Below, one piece after another: positions 51,436 to 61,510 of a stretch of DNA of 64,000 nt (the first letter of the stretch is position 1; the number at the start of each line of letters is the position of its first letter). This DNA comes from Streptomyces noursei (GTDB taxonomy: Bacteria; Actinomycetota; Actinomycetes; Streptomycetales; Streptomycetaceae). The notes beneath the pieces are model-generated. The model worked only from the letters and a program-made list of their open reading frames with translations. It was not told where the DNA came from and searched no databases. A program made the position numbers and the translations under genes. Location: the NCBI RefSeq assembly GCF_016917755.1, contig NZ_CP070326.1:7812001-7876000 (forward strand), in the 5' to 3' direction.

Positions 51436-53655
51436 GTGAACCGGGTGTGCCGGCGCGGCCCGCTCGGCTGGGTGCTGCGCCGTCCCGACGCGGCCGCGCA
51501 ACTGCGCCGGGCGCTCTGGGCCACGCTCGCCAGCCTCGGCGTCTTCTATCTGCTGCGGTACGGGTTCAACGAGCCGGCCATGGCGCTCTATGCGCTGTTC
51601 GGGGCCATTCCGATCACCCTCTTCTCCCGGCTGCCGGGTACCGCGCGCGAGCGCACCGCCCCCTTGCTCGCCGCCCTGCCGGTGGGACTGTTGCTGGTCA
51701 CCGCGGGGACCTTTCTGGCCGCGCACTCCTGGAGCGCGGCACTGGGGATGTTCGTCGTCACCTTCGTCACGTCCTACCTGGGCGTGGGCGGCCCGGCCAC
51801 CGGCGGACTGGCCACCTCGTTCCAGCTCTACTACCTGTTGCCCTGTTTCCCGCCCTACGCCCCGGAATCCCTCGGGCAGCGGCTCGGTGGACTGGCCGTC
51901 GGCATGCTCGCTGCCGCGCTCGTCGACCGGCTGCTGTGGCAGGGTCCCCTGCCGCCGCCGTACCGTGTGCTGCTCGCCGACGCGGTGGACGCCACCGCCG
52001 AGTACTGCACGGCACTGGCGCGCCGCATCGCGGAGCCGTCCGACGACACCGTCGCTCCCCCGCACGACAGGGTGAGCCAGACCCTGTTCGCCACCCGACT
52101 GACGCAGGTCGCGCTGCCCGAACGCCCCACCGGAGCCTCACTGCGGCACCGCGGTCTGTACGACGTACGGGCCGCGCTGCGTCATCTGGTCAACCAACTC
52201 GATCGGATCGCCCTCGACCGGCACGGTCCCGCTCCTCACGCCGCTCGCCTTCTCGACTCCACCGCCGGCAGCCTGCGGCGCGCTGCCGGCGTCCTCCGTG
52301 CCGCCGCTCCCGAGGAACTGGCCACCGATACGTTGGCCGAGTCGGTGCGTTCCTTCGGATGCGCCCGCCGGGCCACGGTCGGCACCGCGAGCCCCGGACA
52401 ACTGCGCCTGGCCGCGGTCGTCCACGACACGGCCGCGGCCGGAGTGCTGCTCACCGAGGCCGCCCGCATCGCCTTCGGCGCACCGCCGCAGCACCTGTGG
52501 CGCCGCCTGGACACCCCCTTCCGGTACGCCACGGTCAGCGCCCCCGTCCGCTACTGGTACCGACTGCGCCTGCATCTGACGCCGCGGTCGGTGCTGTTCC
52601 AGAACGCGCTGCGGGCGGCCCTCGCCCTCGCCGGGGCCAGGCTCCTCGTCGGCAGCCTCAACCTGCCGCACGGCTTCTGGGTCCTGCTGGCCACGCTGAG
52701 CCTGCTGCGCACCTCCGCCTCGGACACCCGAGGAGCCTTGGCACCGGCGTTCCTCGGCACCGGGTTGGGTGCCGTGGTGGCGGCCTCGTTGGTCGTCGTC
52801 GCCGGTAACACCCCGGCCGTCTACATGGTCGCGGCTCCCCTGGTGGTGTTCCTCGGCTTCGGGGTGGGGCCGCTGTTGGGGCCGGTCTGGGTCCAGGCGG
52901 CGCTCACGCTCACGTTGGTGACCGTCTTCGCACAGGTCGAACCGCCCAGCCTGGGCATTCCCACGTGGCGTTTCCTGGACGTGCTGATCGGCGGTCTCAT
53001 CGGTGCCACCGCCGCCCTGCTCGCCTGGCCCCGGGGTGCGCAGAACGAACTCCGGCGCTCCGTGGTCCGCTTCATGGCGGCATCTGCCCAGGCATGCCAG
53101 GACCTCACCGAACGGCTGTGCCTGCCGCCCAGGGGCCAGGGCGTTGCCGCCGCGGACGGCGAGGTGCTGCGCGACGCCGACCGCACCCTCCGGCTCGTCC
53201 AAGCCGCCTACGCCCAGTACCGCACCGAAGGGGCCTCCAGGAAGAACCCCGAACTGCCCTGGGAACTCGCCATGGCCGCCGGCTACAGCACCGTGGGCGG
53301 CGGCGCGCTGCTGCTCACCGAACACGCCACCGATACCACCCCGCCGCCGCCGGCCGTCGCCGGCCAACTCGTCGACCTCGCCGCCCGCGTGGCCGACGAC
53401 TGCCGCCGTGCGGCCGAACTGGTCCGGCGTTCGGGCGACGTCGAGCCCCACGAGCGCGGCGGATACCTGGCCGACGAATCCGGCCCGCTGATCGCCTCGA
53501 CGGCCCACGGCGCCGGCACCGGGCCCGCGGCCGTCGTCCTCGTCGCCGACCTGGAGGCGTGGCTCACCGGCATCGCGTACGACGCCACCCGCGTCGATCG
53601 GGTGCTGGACGACCTGCGCGCCGGCCGGACGGCGGACCTCGGCTATCGCTACTGA
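51436..53655 (+). CDS. FUSC-family membrane transporter
   Basis: About 739 residues arranged as two membrane bundles separated by and followed by large cytoplasmic segments. The first bundle (LRRALWATLASLGVFYLLRY, MALYALFGAIPITLFSRLPG) and second bundle (ALALAGARLLVGSLNLPHGF, WVLLATLSLLRTSASDTRGA) show the FUSC pattern: L-P-x-G-F/Y-W and the GTGLGAVVA turn. FUSC proteins include aromatic acid and fusaric acid exporters. GTG 51436 is preferred, with AAGGA 8 bases upstream; an earlier GTG at 51403 is in frame. No partner membrane-fusion gene is present. Actinobacterial members lack one, so a single-membrane efflux role is inferred. Confidence 0.88.
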   Translation: MNRVCRRGPLGWVLRRPDAAAQLRRALWATLASLGVFYLLRYGFNEPAMALYALFGAIPITLFSRLPGTARERTAPLLAALPVGLLLVTAGTFLAAHSWSAALGMFVVTFVTSYLGVGGPATGGLATSFQLYYLLPCFPPYAPESLGQRLGGLAVGMLAAALVDRLLWQGPLPPPYRVLLADAVDATAEYCTALARRIAEPSDDTVAPPHDRVSQTLFATRLTQVALPERPTGASLRHRGLYDVRAALRHLVNQLDRIALDRHGPAPHAARLLDSTAGSLRRAAGVLRAAAPEELATDTLAESVRSFGCARRATVGTASPGQLRLAAVVHDTAAAGVLLTEAARIAFGAPPQHLWRRLDTPFRYATVSAPVRYWYRLRLHLTPRSVLFQNALRAALALAGARLLVGSLNLPHGFWVLLATLSLLRTSASDTRGALAPAFLGTGLGAVVAASLVVVAGNTPAVYMVAAPLVVFLGFGVGPLLGPVWVQAALTLTLVTVFAQVEPPSLGIPTWRFLDVLIGGLIGATAALLAWPRGAQNELRRSVVRFMAASAQACQDLTERLCLPPRGQGVAAADGEVLRDADRTLRLVQAAYAQYRTEGASRKNPELPWELAMAAGYSTVGGGALLLTEHATDTTPPPPAVAGQLVDLAARVADDCRRAAELVRRSGDVEPHERGGYLADESGPLIASTAHGAGTGPAAVVLVADLEAWLTGIAYDATRVDRVLDDLRAGRTADLGYRY

Positions 53656-53689
53656 GCGCGCGTGCCGGACGCTGGTGGGGCGGCTCCCC

Positions 53690-54956
53690 TCATCGGGCCC
53701 GTGCGCCGTCAGGCGCGTGGTGTTGAACAGGGCGGAGGCGGTGCCTGCGTAACCGGTGGGGGCGGCGGTCATGACCGACGGGGTGGAACCGGTCAGGGCG
53801 AAGGACGTTCCGAATCCGGCGGCCATCATCGGGGCCACCAGCAAGGGATACGAGGGGTTGGGGCCGGCTGCCGCCCAGCCCGCCAGGCCCGCGGCCGCCA
53901 CCAGCATGCCCGCGACCACCAGGGGCCAGTGACCGGTGGCCGGTGCGGCGGGCCAGTCGGCCGGACAGCGGAGGCGAACGTGGTCATCACCACGGCCGGC
54001 AACAGGGCCACTCCGGTCTCCAGAGCGCTGTAACCGCGCTGTCTTTGGAAGTCGAGACTGGCAGTGAACACCATGCCGTAGAAGGCGAAGTCGAACAGCA
54101 GGCCGATGGCGGCTCCCCCGCCCCTCGCGCGCGAGCGCAGCAGGCGCACCGGCAGCACAGGCATGCGGGCCAGCCGCTCGCGCAGTACGAAGGCGGCTGC
54201 GCACACCGCCGAGAGTCCCGCCATGGCCAGGACCGCCGGGTCGAACCAGCCGCGCCGGCCGGCCTCGTTGAGGGCGACGGTCAAGAGGGCGACCATCACC
54301 GCAACGGCGCACTGGGCCGGCCAGTCCAGGGACCGGGCGGCGTGCCGGCGCGAGGGCGCGACGCACCGCAGGGTCAGCGCCAGGCAGGCGACGCCGACCG
54401 GCAGGTTGATGGGGAACACCCAGCGCCAGCCCAGCGTGGTGACCAGGAGCCCACCGAGCAGCGGGCCGGCGGATGCGGCGATGCCAGGCCATGGATCCCC
54501 ACGGTCCGAAGGCCCGCGAGCGGGCGCGGGGCACGCCTGTTGGAGCAGGGCGCGGGAACCGGGCACGATCAGCGCCGCGCCGGCCCCCGCCACCAGCCGG
54601 GCCACGACCAGCGAGGCCGGGTGGTTCTGGGCGAGTGCGCAGGCGAGCGAGGCCAGGGGGAAGACCGCCACGCCCCAGCAGAGGACCCGCCGGCTGCCCA
54701 ACCGGTCCCCCAGGGCGCCACCGGTCAGCAGCAGCCCGGCGAAGACCAGGGTGTACCCGTCGGTGATCCACTGGATCCCGGTGAGGGAGGTGCCCAGTTC
54801 CCGGCCCACCACCGGCACGGCCACATTGATGATCGTGACGTCCAGGATCACCATGAAGTACCCGGCGCACACCGCGAGCAACGGGCCACGGGACCGCCAC
54901 CGGTCTCCCGTGGCTCCGTGGGTCGGGTTGCCGTCGACGCGTTGCGTATCCGCCAT
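53690..54956 (-). pseudogene. DHA2-type MFS transporter, frameshifted and truncated
   Basis: From ATG 54956 (MADTQRVDGN) the frame shows a normal start: LLAVCAGYFMVILDVTIINV, ITDGYTLVFAGLLLTGGALG and DRLGSRRVLCWG (motif A). Near 54500 the sequence seems to shift and return (RAFGPWGSMA versus GIAASAGPLLGG), and near 53960 it shifts again to VVAGMLVAAAGLAGWAAAGP and TASALFNTTR, then ends without the last two helices against the FUSC 3' end. Not functional as read. Confidence 0.65.
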
Positions 54957-55030
54957 GGTTCTGATCCGCCGGACAGCGAAGCCCTGGCAGTGCCCACCGT
55001 ATGGGACGGGTGACGAGAGAGGCGGGCCAG

Positions 55031-56581
55031 TCATGTCCTGGTGTGCCCCGCCGCGGGGGCGGTGTCCAGGGCGATGGCTGAGCGGTGGGCGGTGGCCCGG
55101 GCCCACGTGCCGGTGACGCACAGCCCCAGCAGGGCCACCGCGGCTCCGCAGCCGGTGACGATCCACCAGACCGGCTGTTCGGCCTGCCCGAAGGCCGCGG
55201 TGAAGGCCAACCTGCCGCCCGGGCCCGGGTGCAGACCGTGGGTCAGTCCCAACGACAGCACCGCCCCGAAGGTCGCCACTCCCAGGACCACGCCGATGCG
55301 ACAGGCGGCCATGGTGATGGCGGAGGCGGTGCCCGCGCGGGTCCGGGGCATGCCGGCCACCGCCAGCGCCGTCGCCGGTACGTCCACCAGGCCGATCCCG
55401 GCGCCGAACAGGGCGTAGGCGAGGCACAGCGACACGGCCTGGTCCTGCCCGTGGCAGACGGCCATCAGCAGGCCGCTGGACGCCATCGCGACACCCGCGA
55501 GCACCAGGGGCAGACGCGGGCCCTGGCTGCCCGACAGACGGCCGGCCACCGGAGCACAGGCCACCGTCATCAGAGGCATCGGCAGCATCCACAACCCGGC
55601 GGCGAACGCGCTCAGGCCCCGCACGTCCTGGAGGTACAGGGTGCTGACGAACAGGTACCCGCCGAGCGCGGCGAACGAGGCCACGGAGATGCCCACCGAT
55701 CCGGTGAACGGCACGCTGCGGAAGAAGTACAGGTCGACGAGGGGTTGCAGGCAGTTGCGCTCCCATACCGCGAAGGCGACGAGGGCAACCGCCGCGGCGG
55801 CCAGGCAGGTCAGGATCGGCGGCGCGCTCCAACCATGGCGCGGGCCCTCGATGATCGCGTACGTCAGTGCGCCGAGCAGGACCACCACCAGCAGTTGGCC
55901 CAGGACGTCGGTGCGCCGGACCTCCGACGAACGCGACTCCGGTACGAACCGACGGGTCAGCGCCAGGGTGGACAACGCGATGGGCACATTGATCCAGAAG
56001 ATCGAGCGCCAGCCGTCGGCGGCGACCAGGGCGCCGCCGACGAGGGGGCCGACCGCGAGCCCGGTGCCGAAGGCCGCGCTCCACATGCCGATCGCCCGAC
56101 TCCGCTGGGCGGTGTCCGTGAACGAGTGGGTGATCACCGAGAGGGAGACGGGGGCGATCATGACTCCGCCGAGTGCCTGGACGACCCGACAGGCGATGAG
56201 GACCTGCAGGGTGGCGGCGAGCGCGCACAGCGCGGAGCCGAGGCCGAACAGCAGCAGCCCGAGGCCGAAGATCCGGCGTCGACCGATCCGGTCCCCGGTC
56301 GAACCGGCCAGGATGATCAGCGCGGCGACGACCAGGTTGTACACGTCGATCACCCATTGCATGCCCGAGACGGAGGTGTGCAGTGGGTGCTGCATGTCGG
56401 GCAGGGCGACGTTCAGGGCGGTGCTGTCGAGGCCGACCATGAGGACCGCCAGACAGCACACCAGGGCCAACATGCGCCCGCGGAGGGTGCGCAGGTCCGT
56501 CGATCCGGTCCCGCTGCGGGGCCGCACGGTGCGACGGTCGAGACCGGTGCGGGCAGACGTCTGGCCGGGCAGCAGCATCAT
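55031..56581 (-). CDS. MFS transporter, DHA2 (14-TM) drug-efflux type
   Basis: A 516-residue intact MFS pump. Helix 1 reads LAVLMVGLDSTALNVALPDM (D-x-T-x-x-N-V-A-L-P, DHA2 motif D1), motif A is GDRIGRRRIFGLG, and motif C is GTGLAVGPLVGGALV. Fourteen hydrophobic segments are visible, then a short cytoplasmic tail. ATGs at 56581 and 56578 are both possible, with GAGAGAG just upstream. It exports drugs or metabolites by proton antiport. A decayed MFS gene of the same subtype lies 75 bp downstream in the same orientation, perhaps a former second pump of one operon. Confidence 0.9.
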   Translation of the reverse strand: MMLLPGQTSARTGLDRRTVRPRSGTGSTDLRTLRGRMLALVCCLAVLMVGLDSTALNVALPDMQHPLHTSVSGMQWVIDVYNLVVAALIILAGSTGDRIGRRRIFGLGLLLFGLGSALCALAATLQVLIACRVVQALGGVMIAPVSLSVITHSFTDTAQRSRAIGMWSAAFGTGLAVGPLVGGALVAADGWRSIFWINVPIALSTLALTRRFVPESRSSEVRRTDVLGQLLVVVLLGALTYAIIEGPRHGWSAPPILTCLAAAAVALVAFAVWERNCLQPLVDLYFFRSVPFTGSVGISVASFAALGGYLFVSTLYLQDVRGLSAFAAGLWMLPMPLMTVACAPVAGRLSGSQGPRLPLVLAGVAMASSGLLMAVCHGQDQAVSLCLAYALFGAGIGLVDVPATALAVAGMPRTRAGTASAITMAACRIGVVLGVATFGAVLSLGLTHGLHPGPGGRLAFTAAFGQAEQPVWWIVTGCGAAVALLGLCVTGTWARATAHRSAIALDTAPAAGHTRT

Positions 56582-57126
56582 CGTTCTCTCTCACTTCGGG
56601 AGCCCCGCGCAGACCTCGCGGTGGGGCGTGGAAGAGCCGGCAGCCCCCGCTGCCGCGCCGTGGTGAGGGACGCGGCCCCCGTGAGTGCGGCGGGCGGCGG
56701 GCTGCGTCGGGGACTCGGTACACCGGCGGCAGCGCGGCGCGCCGATGTCTTCCGGGCCCGGTCCGTTTCGACTGTAGGAGCGGAGGGGCACTGAGCGGTT
56801 CGGGCGACCGGAGGAGGCGGCGGGGGACAAGTCGGCGACGATCCGGACCGGACCGGTGGAGCACCGTTCCCCCACCCCACCCTCCGTTCGGCCGATCCCC
56901 TCGGCCATGCGCCCCCGGTAACGTCGAGGTCAGACATTTGCACCGCGCCATGGAAAACCCCGCGCGCATTCCCCGCCCGCTTTCCGCACGATAACGGAGG
57001 GCGAAAAGCGGAATGCAGAAGACGTAAAGCGGGGGACGTAAAGCGCAAGGCGCAAGGAGCAAAACGGGGACGAATGCATCGCATTATCCGTCCCGTCGCC
57101 CCCTTCATGGCCCGAGAGGAATTCCC
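56582..57126. other. Intergenic region between divergent MFS and hemerythrin genes
   Basis: About 545 bp without a gene. The 56930-57070 part is locally less GC-rich and carries two GACGTAAAGCG direct repeats (57021-57031 and 57035-57045) followed by repeated GCGCAAGG, a plausible promoter zone for the hemerythrin gene. Open frames crossing it on the minus strand are compositional. Confidence 0.4.
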
Positions 57127-57591
57127 ATGACGCACACCATGCACCGGTCCGACCTGACCGGGGAGCTGAAGCATGACCACCGCGCGATCCAGACCGTGTT
57201 CGATCGGATCGACTGCGCCGCCGAAGCGGACCGCGAGCGGCTCGTGTGCCACGCCGCCGCGGAGTTCGAGCGGCACGCCGTGGCCGAGCGTCGCTTCCTG
57301 CTGCCGGTGGTGCGGTGCGAGGTGCGCGGCGGCGACGTCCTGGCCGGTCGGGTGGAGGACGAGTACGCGGAAGTGATGCGGACGCTGTACCCGGCGGTGT
57401 CGGCCTCGGTCCGAGATGCCGGCTTCGACGAGCGGGTCCAGGCCCTGGCGTCGGCGTTCAAGCGGCATGTCTGGTACTGCGAGAGCTGGCTCTTCCCCGA
57501 GGTGTGCCGGGTCTGTTCCGCGGCCGAACTGGCCCGGCTCGGCGAGGACTTCCGCCGGCACGCCCACCGGCACCAAGCCGACATCGCCTGA
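57127..57591 (+). CDS. Hemerythrin HHE-domain protein
   Basis: A 154-residue four-helix protein of the HHE/hemerythrin family. Likely iron ligands: H in LKHDHRAIQ, H-x-x-x-E in FERHAVAERRFLLPVV, H in KRHVWYCESWLFPEV (with E four or five residues on), and terminal histidines in RRHAHRHQ. Such proteins bind a di-iron centre and sense or store oxygen, NO or related species; actinobacterial ones are often stress-induced. ATG 57127 has GAGAGGA 8 bases upstream. It stands alone, upstream of a broken MMPL gene on the other strand. Confidence 0.85.
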   Translation: MTHTMHRSDLTGELKHDHRAIQTVFDRIDCAAEADRERLVCHAAAEFERHAVAERRFLLPVVRCEVRGGDVLAGRVEDEYAEVMRTLYPAVSASVRDAGFDERVQALASAFKRHVWYCESWLFPEVCRVCSAAELARLGEDFRRHAHRHQADIA

Positions 57592-57609
57592 TCCGGCGGG
57601 ACCGGAACG

Positions 57610-59150
57610 ACGGGCGGACGTGGTGCCGGTGGGGGGGCGAGCTGCTTGATCACGGGTTGACCGTTGAAGATGAATCCGGAGAACACCGCCACCATGATGG
57701 TGGCCGCGGCGACGACCACCGCACCCGCCTGGGCGAACCCACGGACCGTGGCCCCTACCGGGTCCGCGCCGTGCACGCGCGCCTCGCGCATCGAGGTGAC
57801 CAGGAACATCTGGTAGTCCATGGCCAGTCCGTACAACACCCCCGTGACGACGACCGGCAGCAGGCTGACCACGGGGGTGGCCGCGTCGAGCCCCAGCAGC
57901 GGCTGGGGCCAGCCCCATGGGAAGACCGCGGTCGTGGCGCCGAAGGTGGCCGCCACGCTGAGCAGGAATCCCGCGGTGGCCAGCACCGGGACGAGTATGG
58001 AGCGGAATACCAACAGGAGCACGACGAGCGACAGTCCCAGGACGGTGAGCAGGTGGAGGGGCAGCGCGTCGGCCAGGCTGTCCGAGACGTCGATGGCCAG
58101 CGCCGTGAAGCCGGTGGTGCCCAGGGGGACGCCGTGTGCCGCGCTCATGTCCCGGCTCTTCGCCCGCACCGCGGTGGCGAGTTGCTTGGTGCCCTCGTCG
58201 TCGGGGCCGTCCTGCGGAACGAGCCCGAACACGGCCGTGCTGCCGGTGGAGTTCAGCGCGGCGAGGCTCACCGAGTCGGTGCCCTCGGTGGCCTTGAGGT
58301 CGCGGGCGACGGCTGCCAGGGTCTGCGGTGCGAGCGGGTGTCCCTGGTCCATGGAGCGCGCCACGACCATCAACGGGCCGTTGTAGCCGGGACCGAATGC
58401 CCTGCTGACCTCCTGGTAGTTCGGCGCTGTGCGGTGTCGGGGTGATAGCTGGCCTGGGAGGGCAGGCCGAGTTCCATGTCGACGGCGGTACGGCCAGCGC
58501 CAGCGTCACCAGACAGGTGGCGAGGAATGCGGGCCCCCTGCGACGGGCCAGGCCACTCCCCCACCGGGTGCCGCGCCCCTCGGGGTTGCTCACACGGTCC
58601 CGGGCCCGGTTTCGGGCGCGGGTGGAGCAGATACCCTCCTTCACCAGGCCCAGCGCGGCGGGCAGCAACGTCAGGGCGATGCCGACCGCCAGTCCCAGCA
58701 TCAGGGCCAGCATGGCGGTGAGCGAGTGGATCTCGAAGACGCTGGAGAGCGCGAAGGTGCCGCCCACGCCGACGATGACGCCGGACAGGGCCACGAGCAG
58801 GGGCAGTCCGACGGCCACCAGGGATCCGAGGGCGACCAGGAGGACGACGGCCGCGACGACCAAGCCGATGATCTCGCCGACGCCGACGCCGACGACCTCG
58901 GGCAGCTCCGTCATCGTCGCCGAGGGCAGTACCTCCAGGTGTCCGCGGTCGGCCTGCTGCCGGGCGGCCGTGACGAGGCTGTCGATGGTGCCGGACGGCA
59001 ACTCATAGGTCTGTTCGTCGAATTGGAACTGCAGCATGGCCAGGGAGCCGTCGCCCGAAACCACCACGCCGGGCACCGGCCGGGCACCGGAATCGGTTGA
59101 CCGCCAGCAACGACACCACGACGGCGACGATCGCCGCCCAACCGGCGATC
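57610..59150 (-). pseudogene. MMPL transporter, N-truncated with internal deletion
   Basis: The 5' end is missing; the frame enters at PGVVVSGDGSLAMLQFQFDE and runs through VVLLVALGSLVAVGLPLLVA and TAMLALMLGLAVGI. There it jumps straight to ALTLLPAALGLV, dropping the ~100 residues that contain the D-Y helix and the next three helices. A frameshift near 58400 leads to VARSMDQGHPLAPQTLAAVA and the second bundle (VLYGLAMDYQMFLVTSMREA), which is well kept to about 57640. Three lesions make it a clear pseudogene. Confidence 0.8.
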
Positions 59151-59410
59151 ACGACGGCGCCGTCGACGCACTCCAGCAGTTCAGCGACTCCCTGCACCCG
59201 CTGCTGGTACGGGCACAGGAAGCGGGAGAGGTCCGGGACGACCTCACCGAAGCCGATATCCCGCACTGCCTGGTGATGGGCATCGCGGGCCTGGCCCTGC
59301 CAGGCACCACCGCCTCGATGCGCGCCCGTTCCGTCGCCCTGCTCTTCGACTCCCTCCACCCGGCCCACGCCACCCCCTGCCCCCGTTGCGGGACGACGAG
59401 CGCGAGTATC
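59151..59410 (+). pseudogene. TetR-family regulator, C-terminal remnant
   Basis: Plus-strand sequence ALQQFSDSLHPLLVRAQEAG, EVRDDLTEADIPHCLVMGIA and RSVALLFDSL fits the C-terminal half of a TetR protein (R-A-x-x-A-G-x-x-R-D-D-x-T-x-x-D). The DNA-binding half is missing. It meets the 5'-truncated MMPL gene head to head, so one deletion probably removed both gene starts and the shared promoter. Confidence 0.6.
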
Positions 59411-59536
59411 TCGGCAACGCCGTCGGTCGGGTCGTCCGCGGGGAGAAGTGACACGCGGAGGCGGGCCGTTCCGCCGCTGACGCACGTGCGGGCCGGCGGG
59501 CCCGGCGCACCCACTGCGCGGCGGCAGCCGTAAGAC

Positions 59537-60715
59537 TCACAGCGCTATCGCCCTCCACCCGGCGGCGACGGCCAGTGCCGCGAAGACCGCGCAGGCCACC
59601 GGGGTGACGAAGGCGGCATGCGGGCCTGCGGTGTCGATGGCCCAACCTGCCAGCACATCGCCTGCCGATATGCCGACCGAGAGACCGGACAGCAACCAGC
59701 TCAGCCCCTCGTTCAGCCGCACCGCCGGAACCAGGCGCTGCACAAGGGAGTTGGCGGTGATCATGCTCGGCGAGGCGAACATCCCGGACAGCAGCAGGAC
59801 CGCGCCGAGTGCCGGCAGGCCGTCGACCACGAACAGCGGGAACAGCAGCAGGGCGAAGACGGCAGTGCTCAGCAACAGGCGCGTACGCAACGTGGAGCGC
59901 CATTGGAGCCCGCCCATCACCAGTCCCGCCAGCGTGCTCCCGACCGCCAGGCACACCAGGGCGAGCGAGGCGGCGGCCTTGTGCCCCAGGGAGGCCCCGT
60001 AGGCGACGCAGGTGACGTCCAGCGAACCGAAGACCGCACCGACGCCCACGAACACCGTGCACAGCACCCACACCGCGCCGTTGCGCAGCAGAGACGGGGC
60101 CGTGGTGTGGAGGTGGCGCGCGGCGAGGGCGGGTTCGGTGGCACGTTGCCCGGTGAGGGCCAGTGTGCCGACGAGGGCGCAGGCCAGAGCGCTGAGTACA
60201 CCCGCCTCGGGGGCGATGCCGGTGGCCAGGCACAGTGCCAGTATCGGACCGGCGACGAAGGTCACGTTCTCAGCCACGCTTTCCAGCGAGAAGGCGGTGT
60301 GCAACCTCGGGTCGTCGCGGTAGAGCGCGCTCCACCGGGCGCGCAGCATCGAGTCCACGTTGGGCAGGGTGCCGGCGGTGACCGCAGCCGGGAAGTACAC
60401 CCAGCCCGGCAGCACGAGGACGCCACAGGCGACCAGCGTCACCAGTCCCGCACAGGAGACCATCAGCGCGGGCACGGCGGCCCGGCGCTGCCCGTACCGG
60501 TCGACCGCGCGTGCCACCCAGGGACTGATCACGGCGTTGGCCAGGACGAAGGTGGAACAGACCGCGCCGGCCAGGCCGTAGCTGCCGTGCCGCCCGGACA
60601 CCAGGCCCACCAGGCCCAGGCCGATCATGGCGCGCGGCATCCGCGCCAACCAGCCCACCGCCACCAGCGGTCGGGCCCCGGGGGCCGACAACATCGCCCG
60701 ATACGCTCCGAACAC
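59537..60715 (-). CDS. MFS transporter (12-TM type)
   Basis: A 392-residue intact MFS permease with about 12 hydrophobic segments. It begins MFGAYRAMLSAPGARPLVAV, with the loop motif ARAVDRYGQRRAAVPALMV (motif A-like, D-R-x-G-x-R-R) after helix 2 and VAENVTFVAGPILALCLATG in helix 5. This N-terminal style (Y-x-x-x-L-x-x-P-G-x-R) is common among actinobacterial permeases of unknown substrate. Several possible starts lie close together; 60715 gives the family start. It is followed 25-130 bp later by the TetR/MMPL scar on the other strand. Confidence 0.85.
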   Translation of the reverse strand: MFGAYRAMLSAPGARPLVAVGWLARMPRAMIGLGLVGLVSGRHGSYGLAGAVCSTFVLANAVISPWVARAVDRYGQRRAAVPALMVSCAGLVTLVACGVLVLPGWVYFPAAVTAGTLPNVDSMLRARWSALYRDDPRLHTAFSLESVAENVTFVAGPILALCLATGIAPEAGVLSALACALVGTLALTGQRATEPALAARHLHTTAPSLLRNGAVWVLCTVFVGVGAVFGSLDVTCVAYGASLGHKAAASLALVCLAVGSTLAGLVMGGLQWRSTLRTRLLLSTAVFALLLFPLFVVDGLPALGAVLLLSGMFASPSMITANSLVQRLVPAVRLNEGLSWLLSGLSVGISAGDVLAGWAIDTAGPHAAFVTPVACAVFAALAVAAGWRAIAL

Positions 60716-60844
60716 CGCTACGCCTCCCCACTCTCCTCGGTACAGGCACGGGTTCGATCGTCACCGCGGGCGGCTGCTCCGGCCCATCCCACAGGCGCCG
60801 GACCCACCGGTGGATCGCGGTGTCCACCGGCGGGCCCTGGGCAG

Positions 60845-61237
60845 TCACCCGGTGACGTGGCGGTGCAGTCCCTCGACGAGGGCGGCCAGGCGGGCGCGGA
60901 GGCCGGGATCGCGCGGGGAGTTGTCGGGGTGGAAGGCGGTATGGGCCTCGGTGATCGCCACACCCTGGTCGATGCCCCGCGCGCCACAGGCAGTCAGGAC
61001 CTTGCGCAGTTCCTCCTGGGCCCACTGGGCACCGTAGGCGCTGGGCTGGCGCTGATGACGGCGGCGGTCTTGGCGGAGAGCGCGGAGCTGCCGTAGGGGC
61101 GGGACGCCCAGTCGAGGGCGTTCTTGAGCTGGCCCGGCCGTCCCATATGTACAGGCCGATCGCGGGGCCGGCGAGGGCGGCGGTCGCGCGCAGGGCGGCG
61201 GTGTTGAAGGAGTCGGCGCCCAGGCTGCCGGAGCAGC
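60845..61237 (-). pseudogene. NADPH-dependent FMN reductase, deleted and frameshifted
   Basis: The start region reads CSGSLGADSFNTAALRATAA, typical of the flavodoxin-like FMN_red family (G-S-L-x-x-x-S-x-N). At about 61140 some 60 residues are missing, and the sequence resumes with LKNALDWASRPYGSSALSAK, shifts one base near 61050 and ends AYGAQWAQEELRKVLTACGA, VTG. The FMN phosphate loop and the middle of the fold are lost. Confidence 0.65.
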
Positions 61238-61352
61238 CGACACCCCGGCCACCCTCACCGACGACCAGCGCGCCGCCCTCACCGCGGCACTGCCGACGCT
61301 CCGGGCGCTGGCCGCGGCCGGCCAGGAGACGCCCACCGCACCCGGCGAGTGA
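61238..61352 (+). pseudogene. MarR-family regulator, C-terminal scrap
   Basis: Plus-strand frame LTDDQRAALTAALPTLRALA followed by a short tail and TGA at 61350-61352. The L-T-x-x-x-x-x-x-L-x-x-A-L-P-x-L-R-x-L ending is that of many MarR regulators. It is head to head with the FMN reductase remnant, again as if a deletion removed both 5' ends. Short, so uncertain. Confidence 0.4.
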
Positions 61353-61510
61353 CGGCCCCACAGACAAGGGCGGGCAGGCAGCCAGCGGCCTGGCCCGTGC
61401 CGATCGACGCACCCGTCCCCTGCCGTTTCAACCGTTCGACCGATGCCGCCGCCCCGCACCGCCTCCTATCTTCGGAACTCCCCGGACGACGAAGAAGGAG
61501 GCGTGGCGAG

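Noticed and set aside
52138-54900. Open frame of 920 codons on the minus strand
   Set aside because: Covers the antisense of the FUSC gene; only the first part overlaps one frame of the broken MFS transporter.
53826-57062. Open frame of 1078 codons on the minus strand
   Set aside because: Mostly an arginine/proline/glycine-rich shadow of the intact MFS gene at 55031-56581 in another frame; only its downstream end coincides with the real (broken) MFS frame at 53690-54956.
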